Notes under the pieces: generated by a model
Told to the model about the DNA's origin: nothing
What the model saw: the letters and a program-made list of their open reading frames with translations, nothing else
The model's database searches: none
Source of the DNA: Ruminococcaceae bacterium R-25
GTDB taxonomy: Bacteria; Bacillota; Clostridia; Saccharofermentanales; Saccharofermentanaceae
DNA: 64,000 nt
Assembly: GCA_003149065.1 (NCBI GenBank)
Contig: QGFZ01000001.1
Location: 124,001 to 188,000 of the forward strand
Reading direction: 5' to 3'
In this document: piece after piece, positions 1 through 9,668 of the stretch
How positions within the stretch are numbered: position 1 is the first letter of the stretch
Layout: each line of letters opens with the position of its first letter
Program-made: the position numbers and the translations under genes

Positions 1-1
1 G

Positions 2-550
2 GACACTATCCTTTATGTCATTGCGCTTTCCTTTGTCGTTCCTCTTTCGGAGGAGATGACATTCAGAGGCGTCGTTTTCGGGCAGCTGAGAAGAGAATTC
101 GGACCCTGGATTTCGGTATTTATCAGTGCCATCCTGTTTGGAATCCTGCACGGGATCTCAGTTCATATCGGATATGCGATCGTCTGCGGAATAATAATCG
201 CAGCGAGCTACCACCTTACTGACAGCCTCATCGCACCTATACTGCTTCATGCGATATTTAATATTTTCGGATCGGGAATTCAGAATTTAATGCAGTTTGA
301 AGCCTTTGGAATTCCGGATGAAGTCAGGATGGATTTCATGGTCGGATCCAATACCGTTTCGCTGATGATGATGCCTGTTGCAGTAGTTGCATTTGCTTAT
401 CTTGTAAGCGTTAAGAGGAAGAAGGAAAAAGCGGCTTTAAAACTTGAAGAAACAAGTGAGATTCAAGTAGAATTAACCGGAGAAAATAATGAATCTTCAG
501 AAGCAGTTTCTGAGGTTCCGGAAGATAACACAGCAGAGGCTAAGGAATGA
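2..550 (+). CDS. CPBP family intramembrane metalloprotease, C-terminal part
   Basis: The gene is cut by the left edge; its frame is open from base 2, so the first in-frame ATG (56) is internal. The three CPBP (CAAX protease/bacteriocin-processing) motifs are visible in order: EExxxR (EEMTFR, near 50-67), FxxxH (FGILH) and HxxxN (HAIFN) in a later membrane helix. Proteins of this family are membrane proteases or of unknown activity. The last 45 or so residues after the final membrane helix are charged and Glu-rich. It overlaps the next gene by 4 bp (ATGA), so the two are probably co-translated. The substrate cannot be inferred. Confidence 0.85.
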   Translation, partial: DTILYVIALSFVVPLSEEMTFRGVVFGQLRREFGPWISVFISAILFGILHGISVHIGYAIVCGIIIAASYHLTDSLIAPILLHAIFNIFGSGIQNLMQFEAFGIPDEVRMDFMVGSNTVSLMMMPVAVVAFAYLVSVKRKKEKAALKLEETSEIQVELTGENNESSEAVSEVPEDNTAEAKE

Positions 551-3500
551 AGAAACACGGCCGTCCGATATTCGGAATAACCAAGAGAACGCGTTTTGCG
601 GCGGCAATGGTCGTCGTTGCAGTCGTACTTGTTCTGGCCATCGTTGTCTTAGGATACGTCGGTGTATTCGGCTTGAGATCTGAGCTTTGTGAGGTTTCCG
701 CAACTCCCGATAAGGCTGATGACACATATGGCGGCACAGGTATCAACTGTGACGTTATCCCCAATATAAATCTTGTAAGAGATGCATCTTTCGAGAGCTC
801 GACACAGTATTCAAGTATGCTGGTGGCAGGCGCTTCCGAAAACAGTGTGTTCCTGACACCTGATGCAGTTGCTTCAGCAGGTTACGATACGACCAATTGT
901 GCAGGCGATACCGCAAGAATCATATCGATCGACAGCGAAGGTGTCATGAGCGAAAAGTTCACGGGCATCGTTACAGGCTATAAGCCCGCAAAGCTCGGCG
1001 CAGTAAGCCTTATAAAGGATGAAAAGTCACTTTGGGATGAAGACCGCATAAAGGAAATGGCCTTCTATGGCAACACGGCTCTGGCCCTGACCGACAGCGG
1101 CAGACTTATATATGACCTTACGAACAGCCAGCTCACAGGCGTTGTAAATGCCAAGGACAGGTTCGCACTTATCGATTCCAATGATTCAGGCGTTGTTGCT
1201 GTCGCTACGGACGGCACGATCTATTATTCACAGGACGGCAAGAACTTCTCGAGCGTCTACGAACCCGAAAACCTTACTCTCGGCCAGAAAGTCTGCGGTA
1301 TCGGAAGTTCCGGGCAGATCTCCGTTGTCTGCTATAAGGACGGTACTGTAGTTACTGTTGCAGCCGGCAATATTGCCCAGTCAAACCTCCCAGGTTACGA
1401 TGCGACTTCTTTTGTTTCTGACGGAAAAAGGTTTCTCGCAACTGACAGCAGGGGAAATGTTTATTCTTCCACCAACGGAATGGTTTTCGAGAATATCGGC
1501 GTGTCCGAAATGATCAAGGACAAGACAAATATATTGACAGCTGCCACTTCAGGCGTTTTCTGCTTTGTTTCTGACAACTCAAATGCAGTTATCGTTAAGT
1601 CAGAAGATAAGGATTTCCGATTCGAGGAGATCGAACTCGCAAAAGCAACAGGATCTCCCGTAAGCTCCGTATACCTTACCAATTCCGGACTCATAATCGC
1701 CGGAACTACTGACGATAAAGCTTATGCAATTAATATCAAGACAGCAAGGACCGTAAATCTTACTTCTGAAAACGTTGTTGTCGAAAATATAATCGGCGTA
1801 AACGGTGACAAGGTCTACTACGATTCAGGCAAGGGGATCTATAAGTCCCAGATCCTCTCGGAATTATCACTCGAAGGCAACCTTGAAGGCATCGACATCA
1901 TTGCTGACGACATCCTTGTCGCAGGACATTTAGGAAGGGCAGCAGGCGGTGTGATCAGCTCATCTGACAGCAGGGATTATGCTTGGTCAGTATCAGATGA
2001 TTCGACCTGGGCTGTTTACGGCAAGGGAACTAATGTAATTACTACAGACAGGGCATACAGCGGCAAGTACGGCGCAAGGATCACAGGAAGCGGCAGCGAT
2101 GTTCACGCCCTTACACAGACCCTGCCCGGCAAGGCAAAAGATAACTTCATGCCCGGCACATTCTACAGATTAAGCCTTTACGTTATGTCTGATAAAGCTC
2201 CCGAAAAGGCTTTCTGCTGGCTCGAGGGCGAGGGCTTCGGAAAATACGGTATTGAACTTACCGGAGTCGGTAAGAACTATAAGCTCTACAGCTATGTTTT
2301 CGCGGTTACTGACCAGATGGCAGATGCAGAAGAGGTAAGGCTCTCGATAGCTTTCGAAGGCACAGGATTTATCCTCGTAGATGACGTCTTCTTAGGTCCT
2401 GACAGCTACAGCACTGCAGGCGTTCCGCAGTATTACGCAGATACTTTGAAATCAGGAAAACCCGCTGCCATGAGGCTTAATAACCTTAACATCGGATGCA
2501 ACGGCTTTGCCGAAACCTCAATGTACCTCTCATCTATCGATTCTGTGTCGAGAGATATTAGCGGTACTTCCAGCAGGACCGAATACAGTAATGAGAACAG
2601 CAGCATTTTCGATAAGCAGAACCAGTCGGTAACTGTCTCACTCGAAGACAGCTTAAGACTCGTAAAGCAGTGCTCTTCGACTCCGTGGTTTGTAATAGGA
2701 CCTTATGTAAACCAGGATGATATCGATAAGCTCCTGGAATATCTGTGCGGCTCACTGACTTCGGAATACGGCGGCCGAAGGATCGATAACGGCACGGCTC
2801 TTCCGTGGAGCAGACAGTTCTCCAGATTCTATATTGAGATCAACGACAGCGGAAAAGTATTTAAGAGCGATATCCAGAAGGCTTCTTACGTTAACTATGT
2901 AAAGTCCATGTTCACCCAGTCCGAGTATTTCAGCGATATCAAGGATAAGACATTCTTCCTTGACGGCATGGAATACAGCGGCGGAACCATGATGTCTGAT
3001 GCCGATTACCACACAATGGATGTCAGCCTTATCGCGAATGACACCTCAGCAACATATATCGATAACATAAGGACCAGCTATATCCTCGCGCAGTATGAGG
3101 CTCCTCACGTCATTTCCGGTGCCAAGAGCGGCGAGTATATAAAGACATTGAAGACCAGCGGTACAAACTGCGGAAAGATAATATCAGCGATTATTACGTC
3201 CGAAGCTGATTTTGCCGACATGATCCTTTTCGACGCCTCCGTAAACTTCGTGCCTTCTAAATATGCCGGCAGTGAAATGTTCATAGGCAAAGAGGAATTC
3301 GTCAACATGATGACCGTATCAGGCATAACGACTGTATTTGCGGGATTTGACGAACTCTACATCGATATTAAAGAGCCTCTTGATACGAGCGTTCCCGTAA
3401 GCGTAGAGCAGTTTATGAGCAATGTCACGACCGCATGCTTTTCAAAGGGAAATAAGGCTTATATCGTTGTTGCAAACTCATCATCTGTACAGCAAAGTTT

Positions 3501-3657
3501 CCTCATCAATGACAATAAATTAGGGCGTTCCGACAGCGTGATCAGGCGTTACGACGACAAGGGCAGGCTCATAAACGAGAAAAAGATGAGATCTGACCAT
3601 CTGCGTCACATCCTTCAGCCGGGTGAATTCATTATCGTTGAGGTTGATCTGAAGTAA
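547..3657 (+). CDS. Large membrane-anchored extracytoplasmic protein of unknown function
   Basis: A 1036-residue protein with one N-terminal membrane helix (about residues 17-40) and no other obvious membrane segment, so the bulk should lie outside the cell. Residues roughly 120-470 are beta-rich with repeated short Asp/Gly turns of the kind seen in propeller or sialidase-like folds. Residues about 474-617 read like a carbohydrate-binding jelly roll, ending in a typical VDDVFLG strand. From about 640 onward the pattern (STPWFVIGPY, then a Tyr-Ile-Glu-Ile strand) resembles a clan-A glycoside hydrolase barrel, but IEIND stands where such enzymes have an Asn-Glu acid/base pair. These fold calls are my inference from reading. 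It is translationally coupled (4-bp overlap) to the CPBP protease. It may be a non-catalytic cell-surface glycan-binding protein. Confidence 0.75.
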   Translation: MKKHGRPIFGITKRTRFAAAMVVVAVVLVLAIVVLGYVGVFGLRSELCEVSATPDKADDTYGGTGINCDVIPNINLVRDASFESSTQYSSMLVAGASENSVFLTPDAVASAGYDTTNCAGDTARIISIDSEGVMSEKFTGIVTGYKPAKLGAVSLIKDEKSLWDEDRIKEMAFYGNTALALTDSGRLIYDLTNSQLTGVVNAKDRFALIDSNDSGVVAVATDGTIYYSQDGKNFSSVYEPENLTLGQKVCGIGSSGQISVVCYKDGTVVTVAAGNIAQSNLPGYDATSFVSDGKRFLATDSRGNVYSSTNGMVFENIGVSEMIKDKTNILTAATSGVFCFVSDNSNAVIVKSEDKDFRFEEIELAKATGSPVSSVYLTNSGLIIAGTTDDKAYAINIKTARTVNLTSENVVVENIIGVNGDKVYYDSGKGIYKSQILSELSLEGNLEGIDIIADDILVAGHLGRAAGGVISSSDSRDYAWSVSDDSTWAVYGKGTNVITTDRAYSGKYGARITGSGSDVHALTQTLPGKAKDNFMPGTFYRLSLYVMSDKAPEKAFCWLEGEGFGKYGIELTGVGKNYKLYSYVFAVTDQMADAEEVRLSIAFEGTGFILVDDVFLGPDSYSTAGVPQYYADTLKSGKPAAMRLNNLNIGCNGFAETSMYLSSIDSVSRDISGTSSRTEYSNENSSIFDKQNQSVTVSLEDSLRLVKQCSSTPWFVIGPYVNQDDIDKLLEYLCGSLTSEYGGRRIDNGTALPWSRQFSRFYIEINDSGKVFKSDIQKASYVNYVKSMFTQSEYFSDIKDKTFFLDGMEYSGGTMMSDADYHTMDVSLIANDTSATYIDNIRTSYILAQYEAPHVISGAKSGEYIKTLKTSGTNCGKIISAIITSEADFADMILFDASVNFVPSKYAGSEMFIGKEEFVNMMTVSGITTVFAGFDELYIDIKEPLDTSVPVSVEQFMSNVTTACFSKGNKAYIVVANSSSVQQSFLINDNKLGRSDSVIRRYDDKGRLINEKKMRSDHLRHILQPGEFIIVEVDLK

Positions 3658-3662
3658 GATCC

Positions 3663-4202
3663 TTATTCGCCGTCGAAAAGCTTTAAGAACTCTGAAGGTG
3701 CCTTGGAGGCGGCTTTTCTCCACATTTTGCAGATCTTAACAGCGGTTTTCTCGTCTTCTACCGTAACTGTTGCAGAAAAAGGCTTTCCGTTGTTGTCGGT
3801 TGCGAGGTTTACCTTGAATTTTCCGCCCTCGATAAGCTCCATGGATGCTTTTGTTCCGGAATTCTTGCTCATCTCATTCCTGATCTCTTCTGCCGCGTCG
3901 TTAAGGTTTTCGATAAGGCCGGCGCTCAGAGATGAGATAAGGTCGTTTAAAACGGCTTTTCCGCCGTCAGTAAGGGTCAGATTCTCGGTCGAGCCCAAAG
4001 CTTCGCCCGTGAAATCTCCCGATTTGCTCTTGTCCATGAGATTGCCTGATATCAGCTCCTCGTATGATCTCGAGAAGGTGAAAAAGTCCGTATATAGCGA
4101 TTCCATGCACTTTTCCATCAGGAGATGGTAGCTCACGCCCGGAGCCCTGTCGACCAGATAGAGTATTTGGATCTTTGATTCCGCTATCGAAATATCAGAC
4201 AT
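3663..4202 (-). CDS. DUF4364 family protein
   Basis: A 179-residue protein matching the DUF4364 pattern found in Clostridia: an N-terminal winged-helix-like half (SKIQILYLVDRAPGVSYH) followed by a beta-rich C-terminal half. The fold suggests a DNA-binding regulator, but no target is known to me. It converges on the preceding large gene with only 5 bp between stop codons and no visible terminator. A good minus-strand -10 (TATAAT, complement of 4251-4256) lies about 50 bp upstream of its start. Confidence 0.75.
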   Translation of the reverse strand: MSDISIAESKIQILYLVDRAPGVSYHLLMEKCMESLYTDFFTFSRSYEELISGNLMDKSKSGDFTGEALGSTENLTLTDGGKAVLNDLISSLSAGLIENLNDAAEEIRNEMSKNSGTKASMELIEGGKFKVNLATDNNGKPFSATVTVEDEKTAVKICKMWRKAASKAPSEFLKLFDGE

Positions 4203-4326
4203 CTTGCATTCCTTTATTTTTCGTTGTTTTTTGTAACAATTACAAGCCTAATTATACTCGAAAAGAAAAAAATACGGGTGTATACTCTGAATGATTTTTG
4301 AATAATACCTGTAAGGAGAGTTTAAA

Positions 4327-5676
4327 ATGATTACATTTGATTACCAGAACGCCCTCGATTTCATCGGCGGTGAAGAGGCAGTCGCTAGAATGGAGCCCCA
4401 GGTAAAAGCCGCTTCTGATATGCTTCACAAGAAGAACGGCCCCGGAAATGATTTCCTCGGATGGCTCGACCTTCCCACAAACTATGACAAAGAAGAATTT
4501 GCACGTATCCGCAAGGCAGCTCAGAAGATCAGAAGAGATTCTGACGTCCTCATCGTTATCGGTATAGGTGGTTCTTACTTAGGCGCAAGAGCCGTAATCG
4601 AGCTTCTCGGCCACTCTTTCGCTAACGCAGCATCCAAGAAAGTAAGAAAGAGCCCCCTCATCCTTTTCTGCGGTAACTCCATCAGCGCTACATATCTTGC
4701 AGACATGATGGACATCATCGAAGGCAAGGACATCTCAGTCAACATCATCTCAAAGTCCGGCACAACAACAGAGCCTGCTATCGCTTTCCGTATTCTCCGT
4801 GCTTACATGGAAAACAAGTACGGCAAGGAAGGCGCTAAGGAGAGAATCTATGCTACAACCGATAAGGCAAGAGGAGCTCTTAAGGGCTTAGCAGACGAGG
4901 AAGGCTACGAGAGCTTCGTAGTACCTGACGACGTAGGCGGCAGATTCTCCGTCCTCACAGCAGTAGGTCTTCTTCCTATCGCAGTTGCAGGCATCGATAT
5001 CAGAGAGCTCATGAAGGGCGCTAAGGACGCTTCCAAGGCTTACAAGAAGCTTCCTATGTCCGAGAACCCTTGCTATCAGTATGCTGCAGTACGTAACTGC
5101 CTGCTCCGTTCCGGCTATTCCACAGAGGTTATGGTTAACTACGAGCCTTCTTTCCACTACATGACAGAATGGTGGAAGCAGCTCTACGGTGAGTCTGAAG
5201 GTAAGGACAGAAGAGGTATCTTCCCGGCAGGCGTTGATAACACAACAGACCTCCACTCCATGGGTCAGTTCATCCAGGACGGCGCAAGGATCATGTACGA
5301 GACAGTCGTTCAGATCGACCAGCCCAGAAGATCTTTCGAGATCCCCAACGACAAGGACAACCTTGACGGCCTTAACTTCCTTTCCGGCATGGACATGAAC
5401 GAAGTTAACGCAAAGGCAATGCAGGGCACTATCCTTGCTCACGTTGACGGTAAGGTTCCGAACCTCCTGATCCACATGCCTGACCAGACAGCTTACTCTC
5501 TTGGTGAGCTCATCTACTTCTTCGAGAAGGCTTGCGGCATCTCAGGTTACCTCCTCGCTGTAAATCCTTTCAACCAGCCCGGCGTTGAAGCTTACAAGAA
5601 GAACATGTTCGCTCTTCTCGGCAAGCCCGGCTACGAAGACCAGAAGGCAGCACTCGAGGCAAGACTTAACAAATAA
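4327..5676 (+). CDS. pgi: Glucose-6-phosphate isomerase
   Basis: Interconverts glucose 6-phosphate and fructose 6-phosphate in glycolysis and gluconeogenesis. At 449 residues it has the length of the compact Firmicutes/Thermotoga-type enzyme. Visible signatures are [10 protein letters not shown] and SKSGTTTE (sugar-phosphate binding), the GESEGK catalytic Glu loop, HSMGQF with the active-site His, and a C-terminal QPGVEAYK with the conserved Lys. The RBS AAGGAGAG lies 8 bp before the ATG. It is monocistronic: its own hairpin terminator follows. The codon set is narrow, as in the aconitase-like gene next to it, suggesting high expression. Confidence 0.97.
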   Translation: MITFDYQNALDFIGGEEAVARMEPQVKAASDMLHKKNGPGNDFLGWLDLPTNYDKEEFARIRKAAQKIRRDSDVLIVIGIGGSYLGARAVIELLGHSFANAASKKVRKSPLILFCGNSISATYLADMMDIIEGKDISVNIISKSGTTTEPAIAFRILRAYMENKYGKEGAKERIYATTDKARGALKGLADEEGYESFVVPDDVGGRFSVLTAVGLLPIAVAGIDIRELMKGAKDASKAYKKLPMSENPCYQYAAVRNCLLRSGYSTEVMVNYEPSFHYMTEWWKQLYGESEGKDRRGIFPAGVDNTTDLHSMGQFIQDGARIMYETVVQIDQPRRSFEIPNDKDNLDGLNFLSGMDMNEVNAKAMQGTILAHVDGKVPNLLIHMPDQTAYSLGELIYFFEKACGISGYLLAVNPFNQPGVEAYKKNMFALLGKPGYEDQKAALEARLNK

Positions 5677-5710
5677 AATAAGGCAAGCAATTGCTTTGAA
5701 CTTTGAACAG

Positions 5711-5747
5711 ACGGGGTCCGCTAAATTGGCGGGCCCTGTTCTTTTTC
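5711..5747 (+). terminator. Rho-independent terminator of pgi
   Basis: An 11-bp stem (5711-5721 with 5729-5739, two G-U pairs) around a 7-nt loop, followed by TTCTTTTT. It lies 34 bp after the pgi stop codon. Confidence 0.85.
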
Positions 5748-5823
5748 TGTCAAAAACCGCGCTGATCCCCCATGATGACCACAGCCCGATCTGTTTGCCC
5801 ACTATGGCAGCTTACATTTCGAG

Positions 5824-5958
5824 CCGACAAAACCTCCGAAAACCGACAAGGAAAACCGACAAGGTTTCTCTGAAAAACCGACAAAACGTGCCTGGTTCCG
5901 ACAAAAACCTACAAGGAACCGACAAAAAAGCCCCAAAAAACAACGAAAAAACCGACAC
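5824..5958 (+). repeat. Array of CCGACAA direct repeats in the pgi-aconitase gap
   Basis: The heptamer CCGACAA occurs six times, all in the same orientation, starting at 5824, 5843, 5856, 5878, 5898 and 5919. Near-copies are CCTACAA at 5908 and CCGACAC at 5952. Several intervals are 19-22 bp, about two helical turns. The flanks are A-rich. The array ends about 45 bp upstream of the -35 box of the aconitase-family gene. It may be a cluster of protein-binding sites or a decayed tandem repeat. There is no coding potential with a plausible start here. Confidence 0.7.
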
Positions 5959-6003
5959 GAAACTATGTGTTTTCTTATTGTGTATTTTGCCCCCGCGCGG
6001 CGT

Positions 6004-6032
6004 TTGAATATCCTCTTTATTACTTGTATAAT
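6004..6032 (+). promoter_or_regulatory. Sigma-A type promoter of the aconitase-family gene
   Basis: TTGAAT (6004-6009), a 17-bp spacer, then a perfect TATAAT (6027-6032). The expected start of transcription is near 6039, leaving a leader of about 30 nt before the ATG at 6071. Confidence 0.8.
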
Positions 6033-6070
6033 AAACGCCGAAAATTCCATTGAAGAATGAGGTAGATACT

Positions 6071-8368
6071 ATGATTTCCACACTCGAAAACGGCGCTTGG
6101 TTATTGAATGGCGTAGAACTCATCGAAGATTCCGGCAATGCGGCTGAAGCGGTTGCCGCTAAGACAGGCAAGGCTGCTGACAAGGTTCAGGCTAAGCAGG
6201 GTACGATCGCTTACGGCATCTTGAAGGATCACAACACATCAGGCAACATGGATCAGCTTAAGATCAAGTTCGACAAGCTGACTTCACACGATATCACATA
6301 CGTAGGCATCATCCAGACGGCAAGAGCTTCGGGCTTGGAGAAGTTCCCGATCCCTTACGTTCTTACTAACTGCCACAACTCACTTTGCGCAGTTGGCGGT
6401 ACGATCAACGAGGATGACCACATGTTCGGTCTTACTGCTGCCAAGAAGTACGGCGGTATCTATGTACCTCCTCATCAGGCAGTTATCCACCAGTATGCAA
6501 GAGAAATGCTCGCTACATGCGGCGGCATGATCCTCGGTTCTGACTCACACACACGTTACGGTGCTCTCGGTACCATGGCTATGGGTGAGGGCGGACCTGA
6601 GCTCGTTAAGCAGCTCCTTTCCCAGACATATGACATCAAGATGCCTGACGTAATCGCTATTTACCTCACAGGTGAGCCGATGAAGGGCGTAGGTCCTCAG
6701 GACGTTGCTCTTGCTATCATCGGCAAGGTATTCAACACAGGCTATGTAAAGAACAAGGTAATGGAGTTCGTAGGCCCCGGTGTTGCAAGCCTCTCTGCTG
6801 ATTTCAGAATCGGCATCGATGTTATGACAACTGAGACAACATGCCTTTCTTCCATCTGGCAGACAGACGAGAAGACAAAGCAGTTCTTCGAGATCCACGG
6901 CAGAAAGAACGACTACAAGAAGCTCGATCCTGCTGACGTTACTTACTATGACGGCGCTGTTATCGTTGACCTCTCTACGGTCAAGCCTATGATCGCTATG
7001 CCTTTCCACCCATCCATCGCTTACGAGATCGACTACGTTAATGCAAATCTCGAGCAGATGATCCACGAGACAGAGGAGAGAGCAAAGGTATCCTTCGGCG
7101 ACAAGATCGAGTACTCACTTAAGAACAAGATCGTTAACGGCAAGCTCATGGTTGACCAGGGTATCATTGCAGGATGCGCAGGCGGCGGATTCGAGAACAT
7201 CTGCGCTGCAGCTGACATTATGAAGGGCACATACATTGGCGCTGATAAGTTCACGATGTCCATCTATCCTGCATCAACACCTATCTACATGGAGCTCGTT
7301 AAGAACGGCGTTGCCGCTACACTCCTTGAGACAGGCGCTATCCTTAAGACAGCATTCTGCGGACCTTGCTTCGGTGCGGGCGATACACCTGCAAACAATG
7401 CATTCTCCATCCGTCACTCCACAAGAAACTTCCCGAACAGAGAAGGCTCCAAGGTTCAGAGCGGCCAGATCTCTTCCGTTGCACTCATGGACGCAAGATC
7501 CATCGCTGCAACAGCTGCAAACAAGGGCGTTCTCACACCGGCTACAGCATTCACAGGCGAGCTTAACAACTACGCTTACACATTCGACGATAAGATCTAT
7601 AAGAACAGAGTTTTCGATTCCAAGGGCGTTGCTGATCCTAATACAGAGATCCAGTTCGGACCTAACATCAAGGACTGGCCGAAGATGGAAGCACTTCCTG
7701 AGAACCTTGTTCTCCAGGTCGTATCCGAGATCCACGATCCTGTTACTACAACAGACGAGCTCATTCCTTCAGGCGAGACATCTTCTTACAGATCCAATCC
7801 TCTCGGCCTTGCAGAATTCACACTCTCCAGAAAGGACCCTGAGTACGTAGGCAGAGCTAAGGCTATCCAGAAGGCTGAGACAACACTCGTTGAGGGCGGA
7901 CATCCCTGCCAGGCAGTTGACGGCCTCCACGATGTAATGCAGGTTGTAAAGAGCATCGTTCCTTTCGAGAAGGCTGATACAAAGATCATCGGCTTTGGTT
8001 CATGTATCTTCGCTGTTAAGCCCGGTGACGGTTCTGCAAGAGAGCAGGCTGCTTCCTGCCAGAAGGTACTTGGCGGCTGGGCTAACATCGCTAACGAGTA
8101 CGCAACAAAGAGATACAGATCCAACCTCATCAACTGGGGTATGCTGCCTTTCATCATCGAAAAGGGTGATCTGCCGTTCGCAAACCTCGACTACATCCTT
8201 TTCCCGGGCATCAGAACTGCAGTTGAGACAAAGGCTGATACGATCAAGGCAATCGCAATCAAGGGCAATGAGACAAAGGAATTCACTTTGACATTGGGCG
8301 ACCTCACAGACCGTGAGCGTCAGATAATCCTTGACGGTTGCCTCATCAACTTCAACCGCCAGAAATAA
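6071..8368 (+). CDS. Aconitase-family hydratase (YbhJ-like aconitate hydratase)
   Basis: A 765-residue member of the aconitase superfamily, whose enzymes dehydrate and rehydrate hydroxy acids through a [4Fe-4S] cluster. Cluster ligands are visible as one Cys in [10 protein letters not shown] and two in FCGPCFGAG. The DSHTR motif and a C-terminal GDGSAREQ replace the DSHT and GSSREH of classical aconitases. The deviation at SSREH and the overall layout resemble YbhJ-type proteins more than AcnA or AcnB, so the exact substrate is unsure, though aconitate/citrate is the first guess. I chose ATG 6071 because GAGG sits 6-12 bp before it; an in-frame TTG at 6050 has no RBS. It is monocistronic, with its own promoter and terminator. 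Confidence 0.88.
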   Translation: MISTLENGAWLLNGVELIEDSGNAAEAVAAKTGKAADKVQAKQGTIAYGILKDHNTSGNMDQLKIKFDKLTSHDITYVGIIQTARASGLEKFPIPYVLTNCHNSLCAVGGTINEDDHMFGLTAAKKYGGIYVPPHQAVIHQYAREMLATCGGMILGSDSHTRYGALGTMAMGEGGPELVKQLLSQTYDIKMPDVIAIYLTGEPMKGVGPQDVALAIIGKVFNTGYVKNKVMEFVGPGVASLSADFRIGIDVMTTETTCLSSIWQTDEKTKQFFEIHGRKNDYKKLDPADVTYYDGAVIVDLSTVKPMIAMPFHPSIAYEIDYVNANLEQMIHETEERAKVSFGDKIEYSLKNKIVNGKLMVDQGIIAGCAGGGFENICAAADIMKGTYIGADKFTMSIYPASTPIYMELVKNGVAATLLETGAILKTAFCGPCFGAGDTPANNAFSIRHSTRNFPNREGSKVQSGQISSVALMDARSIAATAANKGVLTPATAFTGELNNYAYTFDDKIYKNRVFDSKGVADPNTEIQFGPNIKDWPKMEALPENLVLQVVSEIHDPVTTTDELIPSGETSSYRSNPLGLAEFTLSRKDPEYVGRAKAIQKAETTLVEGGHPCQAVDGLHDVMQVVKSIVPFEKADTKIIGFGSCIFAVKPGDGSAREQAASCQKVLGGWANIANEYATKRYRSNLINWGMLPFIIEKGDLPFANLDYILFPGIRTAVETKADTIKAIAIKGNETKEFTLTLGDLTDRERQIILDGCLINFNRQK

Positions 8369-8387
8369 TTAAGGAACTATTATGGTG

Positions 8388-8423
8388 TAGGCTGCTTTTA
8401 ACTAAGCAGCCTATTACTTTTTG
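8388..8423 (+). terminator. Rho-independent terminator after the aconitase-family gene
   Basis: A perfect 10-bp stem (8388-8397 with 8404-8413) around a 6-nt loop, followed by TTACTTTTTG. The T-tract ends only 15 bp before the ATG of the next gene. Confidence 0.85.
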
Positions 8424-8438
8424 TGCGAAAATAAGACC

Positions 8439-9368
8439 ATGCCGGTAAAGAGAAAAAGACAACAGAAGAAGATCACTTTCGAGTACATTTTCAAGCAGTG
8501 GATAGTACCGCTGTTCATGATCACAGTGGGCGCCGTTGTTGCTGCATTTGCACTCGAGGAATTTTTGGTCCCGTTCACGATCTTAGATGGCGGCGTTGTC
8601 GGTATCTCGATGATCATAAGCCAGCTGTGGGGAATTCCGTTGGGCGTGCTTACGATCGCTCTGAACATCCCTTTCATGATCGTCGGCTTCAAGCGTCTCG
8701 GTATCAGATTCCTTGTTAAGGCGATCTATGCGATGGCAGTATTTTCAAGCTTCCTCGGTGTTTTCGAGGACATGAAGGAAGTAACGAACCAGGAGATCCT
8801 GGTAGTCGTATTCGGCGGCGTATTGCTCGGTGTCGGCGTTGGCCTGATTTTAAGATACGGCGGATGTTTGGACGGCACGGAGATCGTGGCGATGCTCCTG
8901 TCACACCATATGGAGTTCTCGGTAGGCCAGATCGTCCTGTTCTTCAACATAATCATTTACGCTGTTGCAGGATTCCTCTTCGGACCTGACAGAGCGCTCT
9001 ATTCGCTCCTTACATATTTCATTACGTCGAAGATAATCGATATCGTCGAGAACGGAATGGAGCAGGGCAAGTCCGTAATGATCATCACCGATCACGGCCA
9101 TGAGATCGCAGATGCGATCTATACCCAGCTCGGAAGAACCTGCACGCAGATGGAAGGTAAGGGAATGGTATCAAGCGGCACAAAGACCGTACTTTACTGC
9201 GTTATCACGAGAGTCGAAGTGCCGGCTATAAAGAAGATCATCAACGATGCGGATGTATCAGCTTTCATGACGATCTCAGACGTTTCAGAGATCGTCGGAA
9301 ATCACATCAAGAAAAAGAAAGCACCAGCTCACAAACAAGAAGTCATCAAAAAAGGACGTCCCAACTGA
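8439..9368 (+). CDS. YitT family membrane protein (DUF161 plus DUF2179)
   Basis: A 309-residue protein with five to six hydrophobic helices in the first 210 residues (YitT membrane region). A soluble C-terminal domain of about 80 residues (SVMIITDHGHEIADAI onward) matches DUF2179. Family function is poorly defined. A TTG at 8421 would add six residues but lies inside the upstream terminator T-tract, so I prefer ATG 8439. There is no clear Shine-Dalgarno sequence and no room for a promoter between the terminator and the start, so expression probably depends on read-through. The stop codon lies in the loop of the next terminator. Confidence 0.8.
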   Translation: MPVKRKRQQKKITFEYIFKQWIVPLFMITVGAVVAAFALEEFLVPFTILDGGVVGISMIISQLWGIPLGVLTIALNIPFMIVGFKRLGIRFLVKAIYAMAVFSSFLGVFEDMKEVTNQEILVVVFGGVLLGVGVGLILRYGGCLDGTEIVAMLLSHHMEFSVGQIVLFFNIIIYAVAGFLFGPDRALYSLLTYFITSKIIDIVENGMEQGKSVMIITDHGHEIADAIYTQLGRTCTQMEGKGMVSSGTKTVLYCVITRVEVPAIKKIINDADVSAFMTISDVSEIVGNHIKKKKAPAHKQEVIKKGRPN

Positions 9369-9395
9369 GACGTCCTTCATAATCATTTTTTTAGT
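9346..9395. terminator. Bidirectional terminator between yitT-like gene and 57-aa gene
   Basis: A perfect 9-bp stem (9352-9360 with 9369-9377) around an 8-nt loop that contains the yitT-like stop codon. It is flanked by an A-run on the left and a T-run on the right, so it can terminate transcripts from both converging genes. Confidence 0.85.
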
Positions 9396-9399
9396 TTTA

Positions 9400-9573
9400 T
9401 TACTTCTTGCCAATAGCGTTGTTGATAGCGTCTACGTCGGGAAGATCTACTCCTACTTTCTTTTCAACCTTATCGATAGCGTCATTTGCAACCTTCTTGG
9501 CATTCTCGTCCTTTGCGATTGCGCTTACTGCATCCTGAGCAGCACCTACAGCCTTGTTGATATCTAAATCCAT
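9400..9573 (-). CDS. Small 57-residue helical protein, function unknown
   Basis: I do not recognise this protein. It is short, Ala/Lys/Asp-rich and mostly helical, with a pattern of paired Asp-Ala and Asp-Lys residues and a C-terminal VDLPDVDAI turn. It has no signal peptide or membrane segment. The start is set by a strong GGAGGTG 8 bp upstream of the ATG (complement of 9571-9573); a longer in-frame version to 9606 would start before this RBS. It is a single gene sharing a terminator with yitT. Confidence 0.7.
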   Translation of the reverse strand: MDLDINKAVGAAQDAVSAIAKDENAKKVANDAIDKVEKKVGVDLPDVDAINNAIGKK

Positions 9574-9668
9574 AAAAGGCACCTCCATATTTTTTGATAT
9601 AATCATTTTATCACTATTGTTTTATATGTGAACAACGATCAATACTGTGCCCGGGATTCCGTCAGTTC

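Noticed and set aside
4888-5475. 195-codon minus-strand ORF inside pgi
   Set aside because: It is antisense to a clear pgi, with no RBS and no recognisable protein pattern; a shadow of biased codon use.
5824-5958. CRISPR array
   Set aside because: Repeats are only 7 bp, intervals vary, and there are no cas genes.
5585-6007. 140-codon ORF across the pgi terminator and CCGACAA array
   Set aside because: Begins inside pgi in another frame and translates repeats; no start signal.
7236-7850. 204-codon plus-strand ORF inside the aconitase-family gene
   Set aside because: Out-of-frame shadow; Ser/Leu/Arg-rich composition, no RBS.
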